Program-made: the position numbers and the translations under genes
Shown here: positions 25,417-33,834 of the stretch, piece after piece
Layout: each line of letters begins with the position of its first letter
How positions within the stretch are numbered: position 1 is the first letter of the stretch
NCBI GenBank assembly: GCA_904381335.1
Contig: CAJFIN010000004.1
Span: 1-49,996, forward strand
DNA length: 49,996 bases
DNA from: Candidatus Neoanaerotignum galli
GTDB taxonomy: Bacteria; Bacillota; Clostridia; Lachnospirales; Anaerotignaceae
Reading direction: 5' to 3'
Notes under the pieces: generated by a model
The model's database searches: none
Seen by the model: the letters and a program-made list of their open reading frames with translations, nothing else
Told to the model about the DNA's origin: nothing

Positions 25417-26460
25417 TTAGAATGTCAGAGTTTTGATCTGACAAATATCGGAAACAGCATAGGGTTTGCTGTCTTCCATACCAGGAATGATCTTGTCGGC
25501 ATTAGCGATCACTTCTTCACGGCTCATAGGCGTTACGGTCTTTTCCAAAGATTCTCTGGTGATACCAACGCTTTCCAGTTCGATCCAGGCACGTTTAGAA
25601 ATGTTGTCCAGATCAATGGGTTTGCCATAAGCCTGAGCCAGGCGCAGTACAGCAGGAGAGCAACCGATATCGCGGCCAGCTACGCAGCCTGCATCCATAG
25701 CGCGCAGGGTATACTCAGCCAATACGCTCTTGGGAGCAACAATGGCGGGATAATCGCTTTTTACCGTCTTTGCATATTTACCGGAGTTATGAGCGGTCAT
25801 ACCAGCTTTGTAAGCGCCCAGGTTTGCACTGCCAAAGATACGGCCATACCGTTCGCTTACCACCATACCGATACCAACGGAAACCACGGGGCCGGCGATG
25901 CCAATGTTCACATTGCCGCCAGTCATAACTTCATACATGCCAAAGAAAGGAATCAGAATTTCTGTCATGGCAACCATGTTCATGGCTTCGGAACCCACAT
26001 TGTTGTTGGCAATACGGCCGGTCAGGGTCATGGATTCGTTGTGGGAATCTCTTTCGCCGCGGTCTTCTTTCAAAGGTCCGCGATAGATCTTACGACCAAT
26101 GTAGCAATCCTCCAGCCACTGTTTCATGTGAGGCTCGTCATGGAGCATCTGATCGGTAAAGGGCAGCGGAGTAATGGGCATAAAGCCGAAGTCATGGTTG
26201 ATAAATCCATGGTCAACGGAAGCAATGGCAGCAACAGCGCCATCTGCCATAATACCATCGCTGGTTACGGTAACGCCATCCATATCCATAACGTTAACAG
26301 CAGCGCAGGTATCTTTTAATTCTTTGGCGATCAGTTCGCAAGCCTGGCGATCAGTGATGCCGGCAGCGTCAATGTCTTTTTTATCCAAAAATACCCAGTT
26401 CAGAGGTACAACACCATCGGCTGCACCTTCGGGGATAATACGATATTTTAAGGTCTGCAT
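25417..26460 (-). CDS. Uncharacterised protein of the creatininase operon (347 aa)
   Basis: I do not recognise this protein. It starts at 26460 with AAGGAG 8 bases upstream, better supported than 26487. It is soluble, with no signal peptide or membrane segment. Possible functional residues are DMDGVTVTSDGIMADGA near residue 70, an acidic/His-rich part (ERDSHNESMT) near 135, a glycine-rich stretch (GGNVNIGIAGPVVSVGIGMV) near 180 and a C-terminal part with CVAGRDIGCSP near 265. The length and the well-conserved-looking charged motifs suggest an enzyme. It is the last gene of an operon with a 126-residue unknown and a creatininase-family hydrolase, opposite a PucR regulator, so a role in catabolism of a nitrogen compound is possible. 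Confidence 0.75.
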   Translation of the reverse strand: MQTLKYRIIPEGAADGVVPLNWVFLDKKDIDAAGITDRQACELIAKELKDTCAAVNVMDMDGVTVTSDGIMADGAVAAIASVDHGFINHDFGFMPITPLPFTDQMLHDEPHMKQWLEDCYIGRKIYRGPLKEDRGERDSHNESMTLTGRIANNNVGSEAMNMVAMTEILIPFFGMYEVMTGGNVNIGIAGPVVSVGIGMVVSERYGRIFGSANLGAYKAGMTAHNSGKYAKTVKSDYPAIVAPKSVLAEYTLRAMDAGCVAGRDIGCSPAVLRLAQAYGKPIDLDNISKRAWIELESVGITRESLEKTVTPMSREEVIANADKIIPGMEDSKPYAVSDICQIKTLTF

Positions 26461-26483
26461 AATGTTGGCTCCTTCCCTATAAC

Positions 26484-26864
26484 TCAATATTGAGGTCTGC
26501 TGGTTCGACGGTCAACGATTTCTTCTGCATCAATCAGATGATATTCCAGCGTGGGGCCGGAAACAGCAAGATAATCGATTACAGCTTTTGTGCAGCTGCC
26601 GTCAGCGCGATACCCTTTTACCACAGAGTTAAAGGTAACTTCAGGGTTGTTAGGCACCATGATGACCTCTACTTTCTTTACGGAAGGATCTTCTACCACT
26701 TCCATAATTTCTTCTTCGATACGACCGCAGCGTAAGGAAGCCAGTTTTGCGGATTTGTAGCTTTCAAGACCGGTGATCTCAATCTCTGTGTCAGGGTTGA
26801 GCTGTTTGGCGGAAGCTACAAGTTTGGAGTAGAAATCCGGCAATTTGGTGTGCATATATTTCAT
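26484..26864 (-). CDS. Uncharacterised small protein of the creatininase operon (126 aa)
   Basis: An unrecognised 126-residue soluble protein starting MKYMHTKLPDFYSKLVASAK. AAAGGAG lies 12 bases upstream of the ATG, a rather long spacing. It is mixed alpha/beta in character, with a charged helical segment (RCGRIEEEIMEVVED) followed by KKVEVIMVPNNPEVTFNS. It sits between the creatininase-family gene (64 bases upstream) and the 347-residue unknown (23 bases downstream), so it is probably cotranscribed with both and may be a subunit of the larger unknown protein. I can assign no function. Confidence 0.72.
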   Translation of the reverse strand: MKYMHTKLPDFYSKLVASAKQLNPDTEIEITGLESYKSAKLASLRCGRIEEEIMEVVEDPSVKKVEVIMVPNNPEVTFNSVVKGYRADGSCTKAVIDYLAVSGPTLEYHLIDAEEIVDRRTSRPQY

Positions 26865-26928
26865 GATATAGCAACGCTCCTTTCAAAAGCTTGCATGTGA
26901 AAATAATAATGAGATACAAAATAAGAGA

Positions 26929-27717
26929 TCAACGAAACCCACCGGCAGGATGCATTTTCTGAAACCCATGCAGCAAAAAGTCTGTCAGATGGTCTACCAC
27001 AGCTTCCATGCTTTGCCGGCCTTCTTCGGCGCTGGATAGATGAGGGTCTTCGCCATAGCTTCCACTTTCTGTGGATACCACATCGCAGGTGTTCATCCAT
27101 AATTGATAGGTAACGCCTTGATAGGAAAAGGAGGCGCTCCCTTTGGTTTCCACGCCATCGGCCAAGGTGAAAAAAGGTTCAAAGCAGATTTGGCTTTGGT
27201 GCACCAAATCAGGGTAGAGATGCATCATGACGGAAGTTTCCGCCTTTCCAGCATGGCCTTTTTCGGCCCATTGAGGTTGAAGCTGACCTGCTGTTTTCCA
27301 CCAGTCCACAATCAGTCCTAGAACCTGGTGTTGGATCCGCAGGTTCATGGAAACCCGGCTGAGCACATGGGTGTTGCCCCCATGGCCATTGAGGAACACA
27401 ATATGTTTGGTGCCCATTTCAGCCAGTTGTTCTGCAATGCGGTAATAGACAGCATACAGAAGATCCTGGTCGAAACTAATGGTGCCGGTGAAGCCTTCTT
27501 TATGGTATTCTGCATAGCCGTAAGCTAGGGAAGGAGCGACTAAAATGCCGCCTTTTTCACCTACAGCATGAGCCAAGTGAGAAGCGATAAGAAGGTCTGT
27601 GCCCAAAGGCAGGTGTTTGCCATGCTGCTCAGTGGAGCCGCAGGGCAAAATGACCATATCGTTTCCGGCTTGAAAATACGCCTTGACTTCTTCGTGTGTC
27701 ATTTGTTCCATCTGCAT
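26929..27717 (-). CDS. Creatininase-family amidohydrolase
   Basis: A 262-residue metal-dependent hydrolase of the creatinine-amidohydrolase fold. Metal ligands are visible in LPCGSTEQHGKHLPLGTD (Glu and His, then Asp) near residues 22-38, and in FLNGHGGN near 120. YHKEGFTGTISF fits the substrate region. Family members hydrolyse cyclic or linear C-N bonds: creatinine, mycofactocin precursor, formamidopyrimidines and 3-dehydro-scyllo-inosose; the substrate here is unknown. I use the ATG at 27717 because GGGGG lies 7 bases upstream; the reading frame extends to 27828 without another good site. It is the first gene of the three-gene operon divergent from the PucR regulator. Confidence 0.87.
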   Translation of the reverse strand: MQMEQMTHEEVKAYFQAGNDMVILPCGSTEQHGKHLPLGTDLLIASHLAHAVGEKGGILVAPSLAYGYAEYHKEGFTGTISFDQDLLYAVYYRIAEQLAEMGTKHIVFLNGHGGNTHVLSRVSMNLRIQHQVLGLIVDWWKTAGQLQPQWAEKGHAGKAETSVMMHLYPDLVHQSQICFEPFFTLADGVETKGSASFSYQGVTYQLWMNTCDVVSTESGSYGEDPHLSSAEEGRQSMEAVVDHLTDFLLHGFQKMHPAGGFR

Positions 27718-28188
27718 GAATAATCCCCCTCTTACCGGGCCGCGGCTAATTGGGCCCTCATGGAAAAACGCGAAATCCTCGTGGCTTTTCCCCAGCAACA
27801 GTATACCACAAGGAAGGGGAATACACACGATTTTTCTTTGTTTTTTTCATGCTTTTTTAGAGAGGAGATCTACTTCTTCAGCGATATGCCGGAGTGGTTC
27901 TGGCAAAAAACGGGAAGGAACGATCAAACAGCTCAAAAGCCGCACGATGCTCTTCCTGCTTGATTCCACTATATCATAAGAAGGCGGATGGGGGAATTAC
28001 GAAATGTCACGAATTTATTGTGCAGATGCACAATGCCGGGATAACGAAAAAGAATGGTCTAAGGGCATCTGGATTGTTGTGGAGAAATGAGTTAGGATAT
28101 GATATAATAACGATTAAACTAGATGGGAACAAATGACGGCGACGGCAGGCAGAAACTTGCCGTTACGATCAGTGGGGAGATGAGAAAA
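27718..28188. promoter_or_regulatory. Divergent control region of the creatininase operon and PucR gene
   Basis: On the minus strand an extended -10 (TGGTATACT, TATACT at about 27800-27805) can drive the operon with a leader of some 70 bases. On the plus strand TTGTTG (28074-28079) and TATGAT (28098-28103) with 18-base spacing, or the overlapping TATAAT at 28103-28108, can drive the regulator. No gene is supported between them. The PucR product probably binds here. Confidence 0.55.
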
Positions 28189-29358
28189 GTGGCGCTGTCT
28201 GTGGAATCGGTGGTGCGGCAGCTTTCGCCGCTGTACCGCATTCGTCTGGTGGCCGGACGGGAGGGCGTAGATCGAACGGGGATCTACTGGGTTAGTTTGG
28301 TGGAAGATTATGGAACGGAAAAATTTAAACATATCAATGAGATCGTTATTACAGCCGGTTTAAAAAACAGCACAACAGAACAGTTGCTGACCTTTGCCCA
28401 AAATCTTCATCGGGCGGAGGGACGAGCGCTGATGATTAATGTGGGCAAATATATTGAAACGATTCCACAAGAACTAATTGCGTATTGCAATGAAGTGGCG
28501 TTACCGCTATATGCCATTCCCTGGGATGTGTTGATGAGCGATGTGGTCAAAGATATTTCTCATATCTTGATGTATGATGAGGTAAAAAATGCTAGCGTGC
28601 CGGAGATCATGCAGAACGTGATCTTTCAGACCAAAAGTGTGGAAAGCCAAATCAATAAGCTTTCTTTATATGGGTATTCCGGAGACAGCCAGTTTTGTCC
28701 GGCGTTACTGAAAATTGATGGATGCAGCCGGGATGAGTTTGATCTGACTTTTAAAAGCATTCGCTTGGGATGTGAAAAAGCGGCGGAAAACCTGATGAGC
28801 CGGTGCATCGTTTTTCCCTATAATGAGATGGCTGTGTTGGTGTTTGTGGATATGAATCGAGAAGGAATTCAGCGGTTTATTCAGCAGTTTTTGGCAAACT
28901 TAACGATGAAATATGTCAAAGGCAAAGTCTGTGTCTGCATTGGCCATGTGGGAGATGGAATTTATCGCCTGTCGGTGAATTTTAAGCGTATTTTGCCGCT
29001 GATGAATGTGGCAGAACGGGCGCCATCGGGGGTACTGTTTTATGATGATGCAGGGGTGTTTCAGATTCTGGCAGAGGTATCGGATATGAAACTACTGCGC
29101 AGTATGTATTCTCGTACGTTTGGCATCTTGTCCCGGTATGATGGGGAAAACGGCACAGAACTATCGAATTATATGGAGAGCTATCTTCGGCTGGATGGCA
29201 ATGTGCAGGCGGTGGCAGGACAGTTTTTTGTGCATCGTAACACGGTGAATAATCAGCTCAAGAAGATTCGGGATCTGACAGGAATCAATCCCATGAGTCT
29301 TGAAGGAAAATTGCAATTTATGCTGGGCATGAAAATTGGAGAATTATATTCTTTTTAA
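28189..29358 (+). CDS. PucR-family transcriptional regulator
   Basis: A 389-residue regulator. The N-terminal PucR domain (residues of about 1-120) begins ALSVESVVRQLSPLY and continues to RLVAGREGVDRTGIYWVSLV. The C-terminal 60 residues form the PucR helix-turn-helix (YLRLDGNVQAVAGQFFVHRN, then NQLKKIRDLTG). I propose the GTG at 28189: GTGGGGAG lies 9 bases upstream and family members begin M-x-L-T-V-x-x-V. The ATG at 28180 directly abuts that site and is less likely. PucR-type proteins usually activate catabolic genes, often for purines. The divergent creatininase operon is its probable target. Confidence 0.88.
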   Translation: MALSVESVVRQLSPLYRIRLVAGREGVDRTGIYWVSLVEDYGTEKFKHINEIVITAGLKNSTTEQLLTFAQNLHRAEGRALMINVGKYIETIPQELIAYCNEVALPLYAIPWDVLMSDVVKDISHILMYDEVKNASVPEIMQNVIFQTKSVESQINKLSLYGYSGDSQFCPALLKIDGCSRDEFDLTFKSIRLGCEKAAENLMSRCIVFPYNEMAVLVFVDMNREGIQRFIQQFLANLTMKYVKGKVCVCIGHVGDGIYRLSVNFKRILPLMNVAERAPSGVLFYDDAGVFQILAEVSDMKLLRSMYSRTFGILSRYDGENGTELSNYMESYLRLDGNVQAVAGQFFVHRNTVNNQLKKIRDLTGINPMSLEGKLQFMLGMKIGELYSF

Positions 29359-29418
29359 TCTGGTTTGATCCTTTTAAAATGACAGCTTTTTCCCTTTATG
29401 AAAGAAAAAGACGGAAAG

Positions 29419-29450
29419 AAAACGGACCCATTGGCAGGGTTCGTTTTTCT
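29419..29450 (+). terminator. Terminator after the PucR gene
   Basis: A stem of about nine to ten pairs (AACGGACCC / GGGTTCGTT, with one G-T pair) around a 7-base loop, followed by TTTCTTTT. Confidence 0.8.
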
Positions 29451-29547
29451 TTTGCCCCTTCTTATGCTGGAACTGGATTTAAAAGAAAAAAGAGATGATG
29501 ATTTCCATGTTATCTCAAGACAGACGAGACATAGGTGGATGAAAAAT

Positions 29548-29576
29548 ACATAATTTCCCACCATCAGGCATAAAGT
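29548..29576 (+). promoter_or_regulatory. Candidate sigma-E promoter of spoIIID
   Basis: ACATAATTT (29548-29556) and CATAAAGT (29569-29576), with 13 bases between the CATAATT and CATAAAGT elements, resemble the mother-cell sigma-E consensus (ATA, about 16 bases, CATACA). In Bacillus subtilis spoIIID is transcribed by sigma-E. The match is partial and no sigma-A promoter is obvious. Confidence 0.4.
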
Positions 29577-29603
29577 GTTAAAAAAGTTTTCAGGGGTAAG
29601 CCC

Positions 29604-29861
29604 ATGAAAGAATATATTGAAGAAAGAGCCATGGAAATTGCCGGATATATCATTGAAAATGGTGCAACGGTTCGTCAAACAGCAAAGCGGTTTGGCATCA
29701 GCAAAAGCACGGTGCACAAAGATATCACGGACCGCTTAATGAAGTTAGACCCACTGTTGGCGGCGGATGTACGTAAGGTATTAGAGGTAAACAAAGCGGA
29801 ACGGCATATTCGTGGGGGCTTGGCCACGCGGGAAAAGTATCGCCAGGCGGCAGGAAAGTAA
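29604..29861 (+). CDS. spoIIID: Sporulation transcriptional regulator SpoIIID
   Basis: An 85-residue DNA-binding protein of the normal SpoIIID length. It begins MKEYIEERAMEIAGYIIENG and contains the helix-turn-helix ATVRQTAKRFGISKSTVHKD, then the basic C-terminal tail LEVNKAERHIRGGLATREKY. In spore-formers it acts in the mother cell, downstream of sigma-E, to activate or repress sporulation genes. AGGGGT precedes the ATG by 7 bases. The gene is monocistronic between two terminators. It is the strongest evidence in the window for endospore formation. Confidence 0.96.
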   Translation: MKEYIEERAMEIAGYIIENGATVRQTAKRFGISKSTVHKDITDRLMKLDPLLAADVRKVLEVNKAERHIRGGLATREKYRQAAGK

Positions 29862-29891
29862 TGGCCTGCTGGCGGAAAGCTTTTTGTTTTG

Positions 29892-29933
29892 ACCGAGGGA
29901 AAGGGGCATTTTTGCACCATTTCTCTCGGTTTA
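29892..29933 (+). terminator. Probable terminator of spoIIID
   Basis: ACCGAGGGAAA (from 29892) pairs with TTTCTCTCGGT (ending at 29930) over eleven pairs including one G-T. The T tail is short (TTTAAT), so efficiency is uncertain. Confidence 0.6.
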
Positions 29934-30023
29934 ATCCTGCCTATCTTAGGAAAAGGCGAAGATCGAGTCAGGCAGAGGTGCCAAAGGATGAGTGAAAATT
30001 GGTGAGAAAATGACGGGTTTCTA

Positions 30024-30052
30024 TTGAATTTATGTTCGCGTTTTGATAAAAT
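30024..30052 (+). promoter_or_regulatory. Promoter with candidate LexA box, Y-polymerase operon
   Basis: TTGAAT (30024-30029) and TAAAAT (30047-30052) have 17-base spacing. Overlapping the -35, TGAATTTATGTTCG (30025-30038) resembles the Gram-positive LexA/DinR box CGAAC-N4-GTTCG, with a perfect right half and an imperfect left half. Further GAAC half-sites lie downstream (GAACAAATGATT near 30055, CGAACAAAT near 30087). SOS control of a translesion polymerase would be expected. Confidence 0.6.
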
Positions 30053-30135
30053 AAGAACAAATGATTGTATTAATTAAGAAATAAACGAACAAATAGGCGA
30101 AAATAGATAAAACGGTTGTTACGAGGAGGAGTGAC

Positions 30136-31644
30136 ATGAGCACAGAAGAAACCCGGCGGATTTATTTGGCCATTGATCTCAAGTCGTACTATGCCTCGGT
30201 GGAATGTGTGGCTCGGGGGCTGAACCCGCTTTGTACCCATTTGGTGGTAGCGGATGCTTCCCGGACGGAGAAGACCATCTGTTTGGCAGTATCGCCTTCC
30301 CTCAAAGCCTATGGTATTTCTGGGAGGCCACGGCTATTTGAAGTGATAGAACAAGTGAGAAAGATTAATGATATGCGCAAACGCCAGCAGGGCGGGCGGC
30401 CGCTGCGTGGGCGCAGTGCAGATGCAAGGGAATTAGCCCGCTTTCCGGAAAAGGCGCTGGATTTTTGGGTTGCACCGCCGCGTATGGCGTCCTACATCCA
30501 ACAGAGCGCTAAGATATATCAGATTTATTTGCGCTATGTAGCCCCAGAGGATATTCATGTATATTCTATTGATGAGGTATTTATGGATATTACTGGTTAT
30601 CTGCGGGCGGCACGAATGACGCCTCATCAATTTGCTAGAAAAATTGTGAAAGATGTGTTGAAAGAAACGGGGATCACGGCTACCGTTGGGCTGGGTGAAA
30701 ATCTTTATCTAGCTAAGGTAGCGATGGATATTTTAGCCAAACGCCTCCCGGCAGATCAAGATGGAGTACGTATTGCGGCCCTGACCGAGGAAAAGTACCG
30801 GCAGCAATTATGGGATCACCGGCCATTGACAGATTTTTGGCGGGTGGGACGGGGGTATGCACGGCGGCTGGAAGAACATGGACTTTATACCATGGGGGAT
30901 ATTGCCCGCTGTTCCGTAGGGAGACCAGAAGAATATTATAACGAAGAACTGCTTTACCGGCTTTTTGGGGTTTCTGCAGAGCTGCTGATTGACCATGCTT
31001 GGGGGTGGGAGCCATGCACCATGGCGGCCATTAAGTCTTACCGGCCAAAAAGCAATAGCTTAGGCACAGGCCAGGTGCTTCAGGAGCCGTATGAAACGGC
31101 GCAGGCCCGGCTGGTGGTATTGGAAATGGCGGATGCTGTAACATTAGATATGGTGAGAAAAGGTTTGGTGGGGCGATACATGACGCTGACTGTGGAATAT
31201 GACCGGATGAATTTAGTTGATCCAGTGCGGTGGATAGCCTACCAGGGGGAAGTGAAGCAGGATGGATATGGCCGTTTGATTCCAAAACATTCCCATGGTA
31301 CCATCCATTTTGGTTCAGCCACTGCATCAAGCCAAAAACTGTTGGCTGCGGCAGGGATGCTCTTTGACCGCATCGTTCATCCGGGTTTATTGGTGCGGCG
31401 GTTAACAGTAACGGTGGAAGAGGTGACGATGGCAGGGGAGCAGGCGTATGAGCAGATGGATCTTTCTTCTCTGTTAGAAGGCCCAGAAAAACGGCGGCAG
31501 GAAGAACGGGAGCAAGCTCTCCAACATGTCATTGTTTCCATTCAAAAGAAATATGGGAAAAATGCGCTTTTACGGGCCATGGATTTAGAGGCGGGGGCTA
31601 CAGCCCGTCAACGAAATGGTCAAATTGGGGGGCATCGGGCATGA
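30136..31644 (+). CDS. Y-family DNA polymerase (ImpB/MucB/SamB, UvrX-like)
   Basis: A 502-residue translesion polymerase. The catalytic metal site is seen in YLAIDLKSYYASVEC (Asp14) and YSIDEVFMD (Asp146, Glu147). The polymerase core is followed by a little-finger domain (RRLTVTVEEVTMAGEQ) and a charged C-terminal extension of about 60 residues. It is longer than Pol IV/DinB and is of the UvrX/YqjW-like clostridial type, which copies damaged DNA with low fidelity. GGAGGAG precedes the ATG. The stop overlaps the start of the YolD-like gene by 4 bases, the conserved arrangement for this family, and a likely LexA box controls the pair. Confidence 0.92.
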   Translation: MSTEETRRIYLAIDLKSYYASVECVARGLNPLCTHLVVADASRTEKTICLAVSPSLKAYGISGRPRLFEVIEQVRKINDMRKRQQGGRPLRGRSADARELARFPEKALDFWVAPPRMASYIQQSAKIYQIYLRYVAPEDIHVYSIDEVFMDITGYLRAARMTPHQFARKIVKDVLKETGITATVGLGENLYLAKVAMDILAKRLPADQDGVRIAALTEEKYRQQLWDHRPLTDFWRVGRGYARRLEEHGLYTMGDIARCSVGRPEEYYNEELLYRLFGVSAELLIDHAWGWEPCTMAAIKSYRPKSNSLGTGQVLQEPYETAQARLVVLEMADAVTLDMVRKGLVGRYMTLTVEYDRMNLVDPVRWIAYQGEVKQDGYGRLIPKHSHGTIHFGSATASSQKLLAAAGMLFDRIVHPGLLVRRLTVTVEEVTMAGEQAYEQMDLSSLLEGPEKRRQEEREQALQHVIVSIQKKYGKNALLRAMDLEAGATARQRNGQIGGHRA

Positions 31645-32048
31645 AAGATCCTTATGAGCCATTACGCCGCTTGCCCCATCCGAGGTCAAAACGACATCGG
31701 CCAATGACGTTGGCTGAGCGGGCGGCACAGTTTGCTCCCTTTTCTACTTTGTCGGGAATGGGAGAAATGATAAAAGAGGCAGGCCAAGTTTGGGAGAAAC
31801 GGCCAGAGCTTAGCGAAGACCGGCAAGAGATGCTGGAGATGGCATTACAGCAACTACGGGCAAATCCTCATCGGGGGCGTCAGGTGGTTATTGAGTTTTT
31901 CCAGCCTGATAAGAGCGAAGATTTGGGCCGGCGCATCATCTGCCGGGGCCATTTTTTAGCGCTGACTCATCGACAGTTGATTTTGATGGAGGGCGAAGAG
32001 ATTCCGTTGGTGGATTTGGTGGCGCTTTGGGTGGAAGAGGAGGGGTAA
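31641..32048 (+). CDS. YolD-like protein, partner of the Y-family polymerase
   Basis: A 135-residue protein of the YolD-like family, found next to UvrX-type polymerases and thought to assist translesion synthesis. The family core is MTLAERAAQFAPFSTLSGMG near residues 24-43. The rest is a charged helical middle and a C-terminal beta part (RIICRGHFLALTHRQLILME). It overlaps the polymerase stop by 4 bases (ATGA), so expression is coupled. The molecular role of the family is not well defined. Confidence 0.82.
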   Translation: MKDPYEPLRRLPHPRSKRHRPMTLAERAAQFAPFSTLSGMGEMIKEAGQVWEKRPELSEDRQEMLEMALQQLRANPHRGRQVVIEFFQPDKSEDLGRRIICRGHFLALTHRQLILMEGEEIPLVDLVALWVEEEG

Positions 32049-32350
32049 AAGTCAAGCAGAAGGCTTTATGGGGCAAAAAGGGCAAAAGAGCAGCTATGTA
32101 ACACGAAGAAGATGGCAAAGGGAGCAGATTTTTGTCCAGAAGATGACCTGGAGGAAAATCAGAGGGAAGTTTGCACCATAAAAATGCGGTTTAGTAAGAC
32201 TGACTGGATGATTTTTTTCAACAAGAAAAGAAAAGTTTGACAGCAAAAGAAAAAGCTGAAATTTTTTTGAAAAAATACTTGCAATTTTATTATGCTTGTG
32301 GTATTATACCATTTGTAGCTTGTTCCATTGGTTTTGGAATAGCGTCATAA
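32049..32350. promoter_or_regulatory. Intergenic region with tRNA promoter
   Basis: No gene is supported. Near the right end TTGCAA (32279-32284) and TATTAT (32302-32307), with 17-base spacing, form a promoter for the first tRNA-Arg. A weak CAGC/GCTG hairpin followed by a T run lies around 32240-32268 and may end the upstream operon. Confidence 0.6.
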
Positions 32351-32424
<74 letters not shown>

Positions 32425-32427
32425 GTC

Positions 32428-32467
32428 AGAACTCCCAAAGGTTTTGCCCATGGGAGTTCTATTTTCC
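32428..32467 (+). terminator. Terminator after tRNA-Arg(ACG)
   Basis: AGAACTCCCA (32428-32437) and TGGGAGTTCT (32451-32460) form a perfect 10-base stem followed by ATTTT. The next two tRNAs therefore have their own promoter. Confidence 0.85.
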
Positions 32468-32498
32468 TTCTTTCTTGATAAAAACATTGCCGAAGTGC

Positions 32499-32527
32499 TT
32501 GACAAAGAAACGGCGGCAAAGTATAAT
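32499..32527 (+). promoter_or_regulatory. Consensus promoter of tRNA-Gly and tRNA-Arg
   Basis: TTGACA (32499-32504) and TATAAT (32522-32527) with 17-base spacing form a perfect sigma-A promoter. Confidence 0.93.
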
Positions 32528-32541
32528 AACTTGTGCCTAAT

Positions 32542-32612
32542 GCGGGTGTAGTTCAATGGTAGAACGTCAGCCTTCCAAGCTGAACACGTGAGTTCGATTC
32601 TCATCACCCGCT
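32542..32612 (+). tRNA. tRNA-Gly (anticodon TCC)
   Basis: A 71-base cloverleaf with acceptor arms GCGGGTG/CACCCGC, discriminator T, anticodon loop CTTCCAA and T loop GTTCGATTC. It is cotranscribed with the next tRNA, 7 bases away. CCA is not encoded. Confidence 0.95.
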
Positions 32613-32619
32613 TCTATAT

Positions 32620-32693
<74 letters not shown>

Positions 32694-32700
32694 TCTGGGA

Positions 32701-32733
32701 ACGGAACAGTTGATTGCTGTTCCGTTTTTTTAT
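32701..32733 (+). terminator. Terminator of the tRNA-Gly/Arg unit
   Basis: ACGGAACAG (32701-32709) and CTGTTCCGT (32717-32725) form a perfect 9-base stem with a following T run. Confidence 0.88.
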
Positions 32734-32926
32734 ATAATTTTATATAAAAAAAATAAGCAACAGCATTTTCCATCACCTAAAAGACTGAGCTATGGACAAC
32801 AAGGAATAGGTTGCTGTGACAGTGAAACAACAGGTCATATGCATAAGGCCTAGCTACTACAGGTGAGCAAAAAGTGGCTCATTCATCGAACCGATGAGTT
32901 GATCGTCTTGAAAGGAGGAACAAGAG

Positions 32927-33676
32927 ATGGTATATGCGTTGATTTTTAGTCCCACGGGAGGCACAGCGAAAGCGGCAGAGGGCCTGCTTTCTGGCTGGGA
33001 GGAACCAGTGGAAAAGGTGGATCTATGTCAAAAAAAGGGAAAGGGCATCTCTTTTCGGCCAGAAGATCAGGTGCTATTGGCATCGCCAGTCTATGGGGGC
33101 CGCATCCCAGCTGCGGCACTACGCCGTATGGCATCTTTTCAGGGCAATGGAGCGCGGGCGGTATTGCTCTGCGTTTATGGTAATCGGGCCTATGACAATG
33201 CTTTGGCAGAGCTGGGAGCGGCAGCTCGCAGGATGGGTCTGCAGCCAGTGGCGGCAGTGACGGCTGTGGCGGAGCATGTGATGGATCGAAGGATCGCCGC
33301 TGGCCGTCCGGATGCCGCAGATCAGGAAACGTTGAAGCAGTTTGGCCAAAAGATTTGGGAGAAAATCGTCTCTGGTGATACCAAAGTGCCAGTTTTGCCA
33401 GGCAAAGAACCCACGGGATGGGCAAAACCCATGGGTGTTTTGCCAGTGCGGAGCAAAGACTGCGATGGCTGCCAGGCTTGCGAGACGGCTTGTCCAGTGG
33501 GGGCTTATCATTTGGCAGCGGCAAATAGGAAGGCATGCCTGAGCTGTCAAAGGTGTGTACAGGTCTGTCCGCAGGGAGCGCTTTCCCTGCCTGGGTGGGC
33601 TTCATTGGGCGTACGGGCAGTGCTTTCGCTGACTGCTCGGAAACGGAAGCAGCCGGAACTTTTTTGTAAACCTTAG
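32927..33676 (+). CDS. EFR1-family flavodoxin-ferredoxin fusion
   Basis: A 249-residue electron-transfer protein. The N-terminal half is flavodoxin-like with the FMN phosphate loop FSPTGGTAKAA near residues 7-17 and LLASPVYGGRIP near 50. The C-terminal part has two 4Fe-4S motifs, CDGCQACETACPVG and CLSCQRCVQVCPQG, at about residues 183-220. This fused family (EFR1) is common in anaerobic clostridia and shuttles electrons for unknown partners. AAAGGAGG precedes the ATG. It is not obviously in an operon with its neighbours. Confidence 0.9.
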   Translation: MVYALIFSPTGGTAKAAEGLLSGWEEPVEKVDLCQKKGKGISFRPEDQVLLASPVYGGRIPAAALRRMASFQGNGARAVLLCVYGNRAYDNALAELGAAARRMGLQPVAAVTAVAEHVMDRRIAAGRPDAADQETLKQFGQKIWEKIVSGDTKVPVLPGKEPTGWAKPMGVLPVRSKDCDGCQACETACPVGAYHLAAANRKACLSCQRCVQVCPQGALSLPGWASLGVRAVLSLTARKRKQPELFCKP

Positions 33677-33834
33677 ACTTTTTTGGCATAGGTGCTCGAT
33701 GAGGAAAAAAGGACGAAAGGTTTTGGCTGGCAAGGCTTGCTCCCATGGGGAAAATGATTTATGATAAAGAGGAAGAATTTGCCGGGCTGCCGGCGAAATC
33801 CAAGAGCCATGGGATAAAAGGAGGGGAAGGCACC

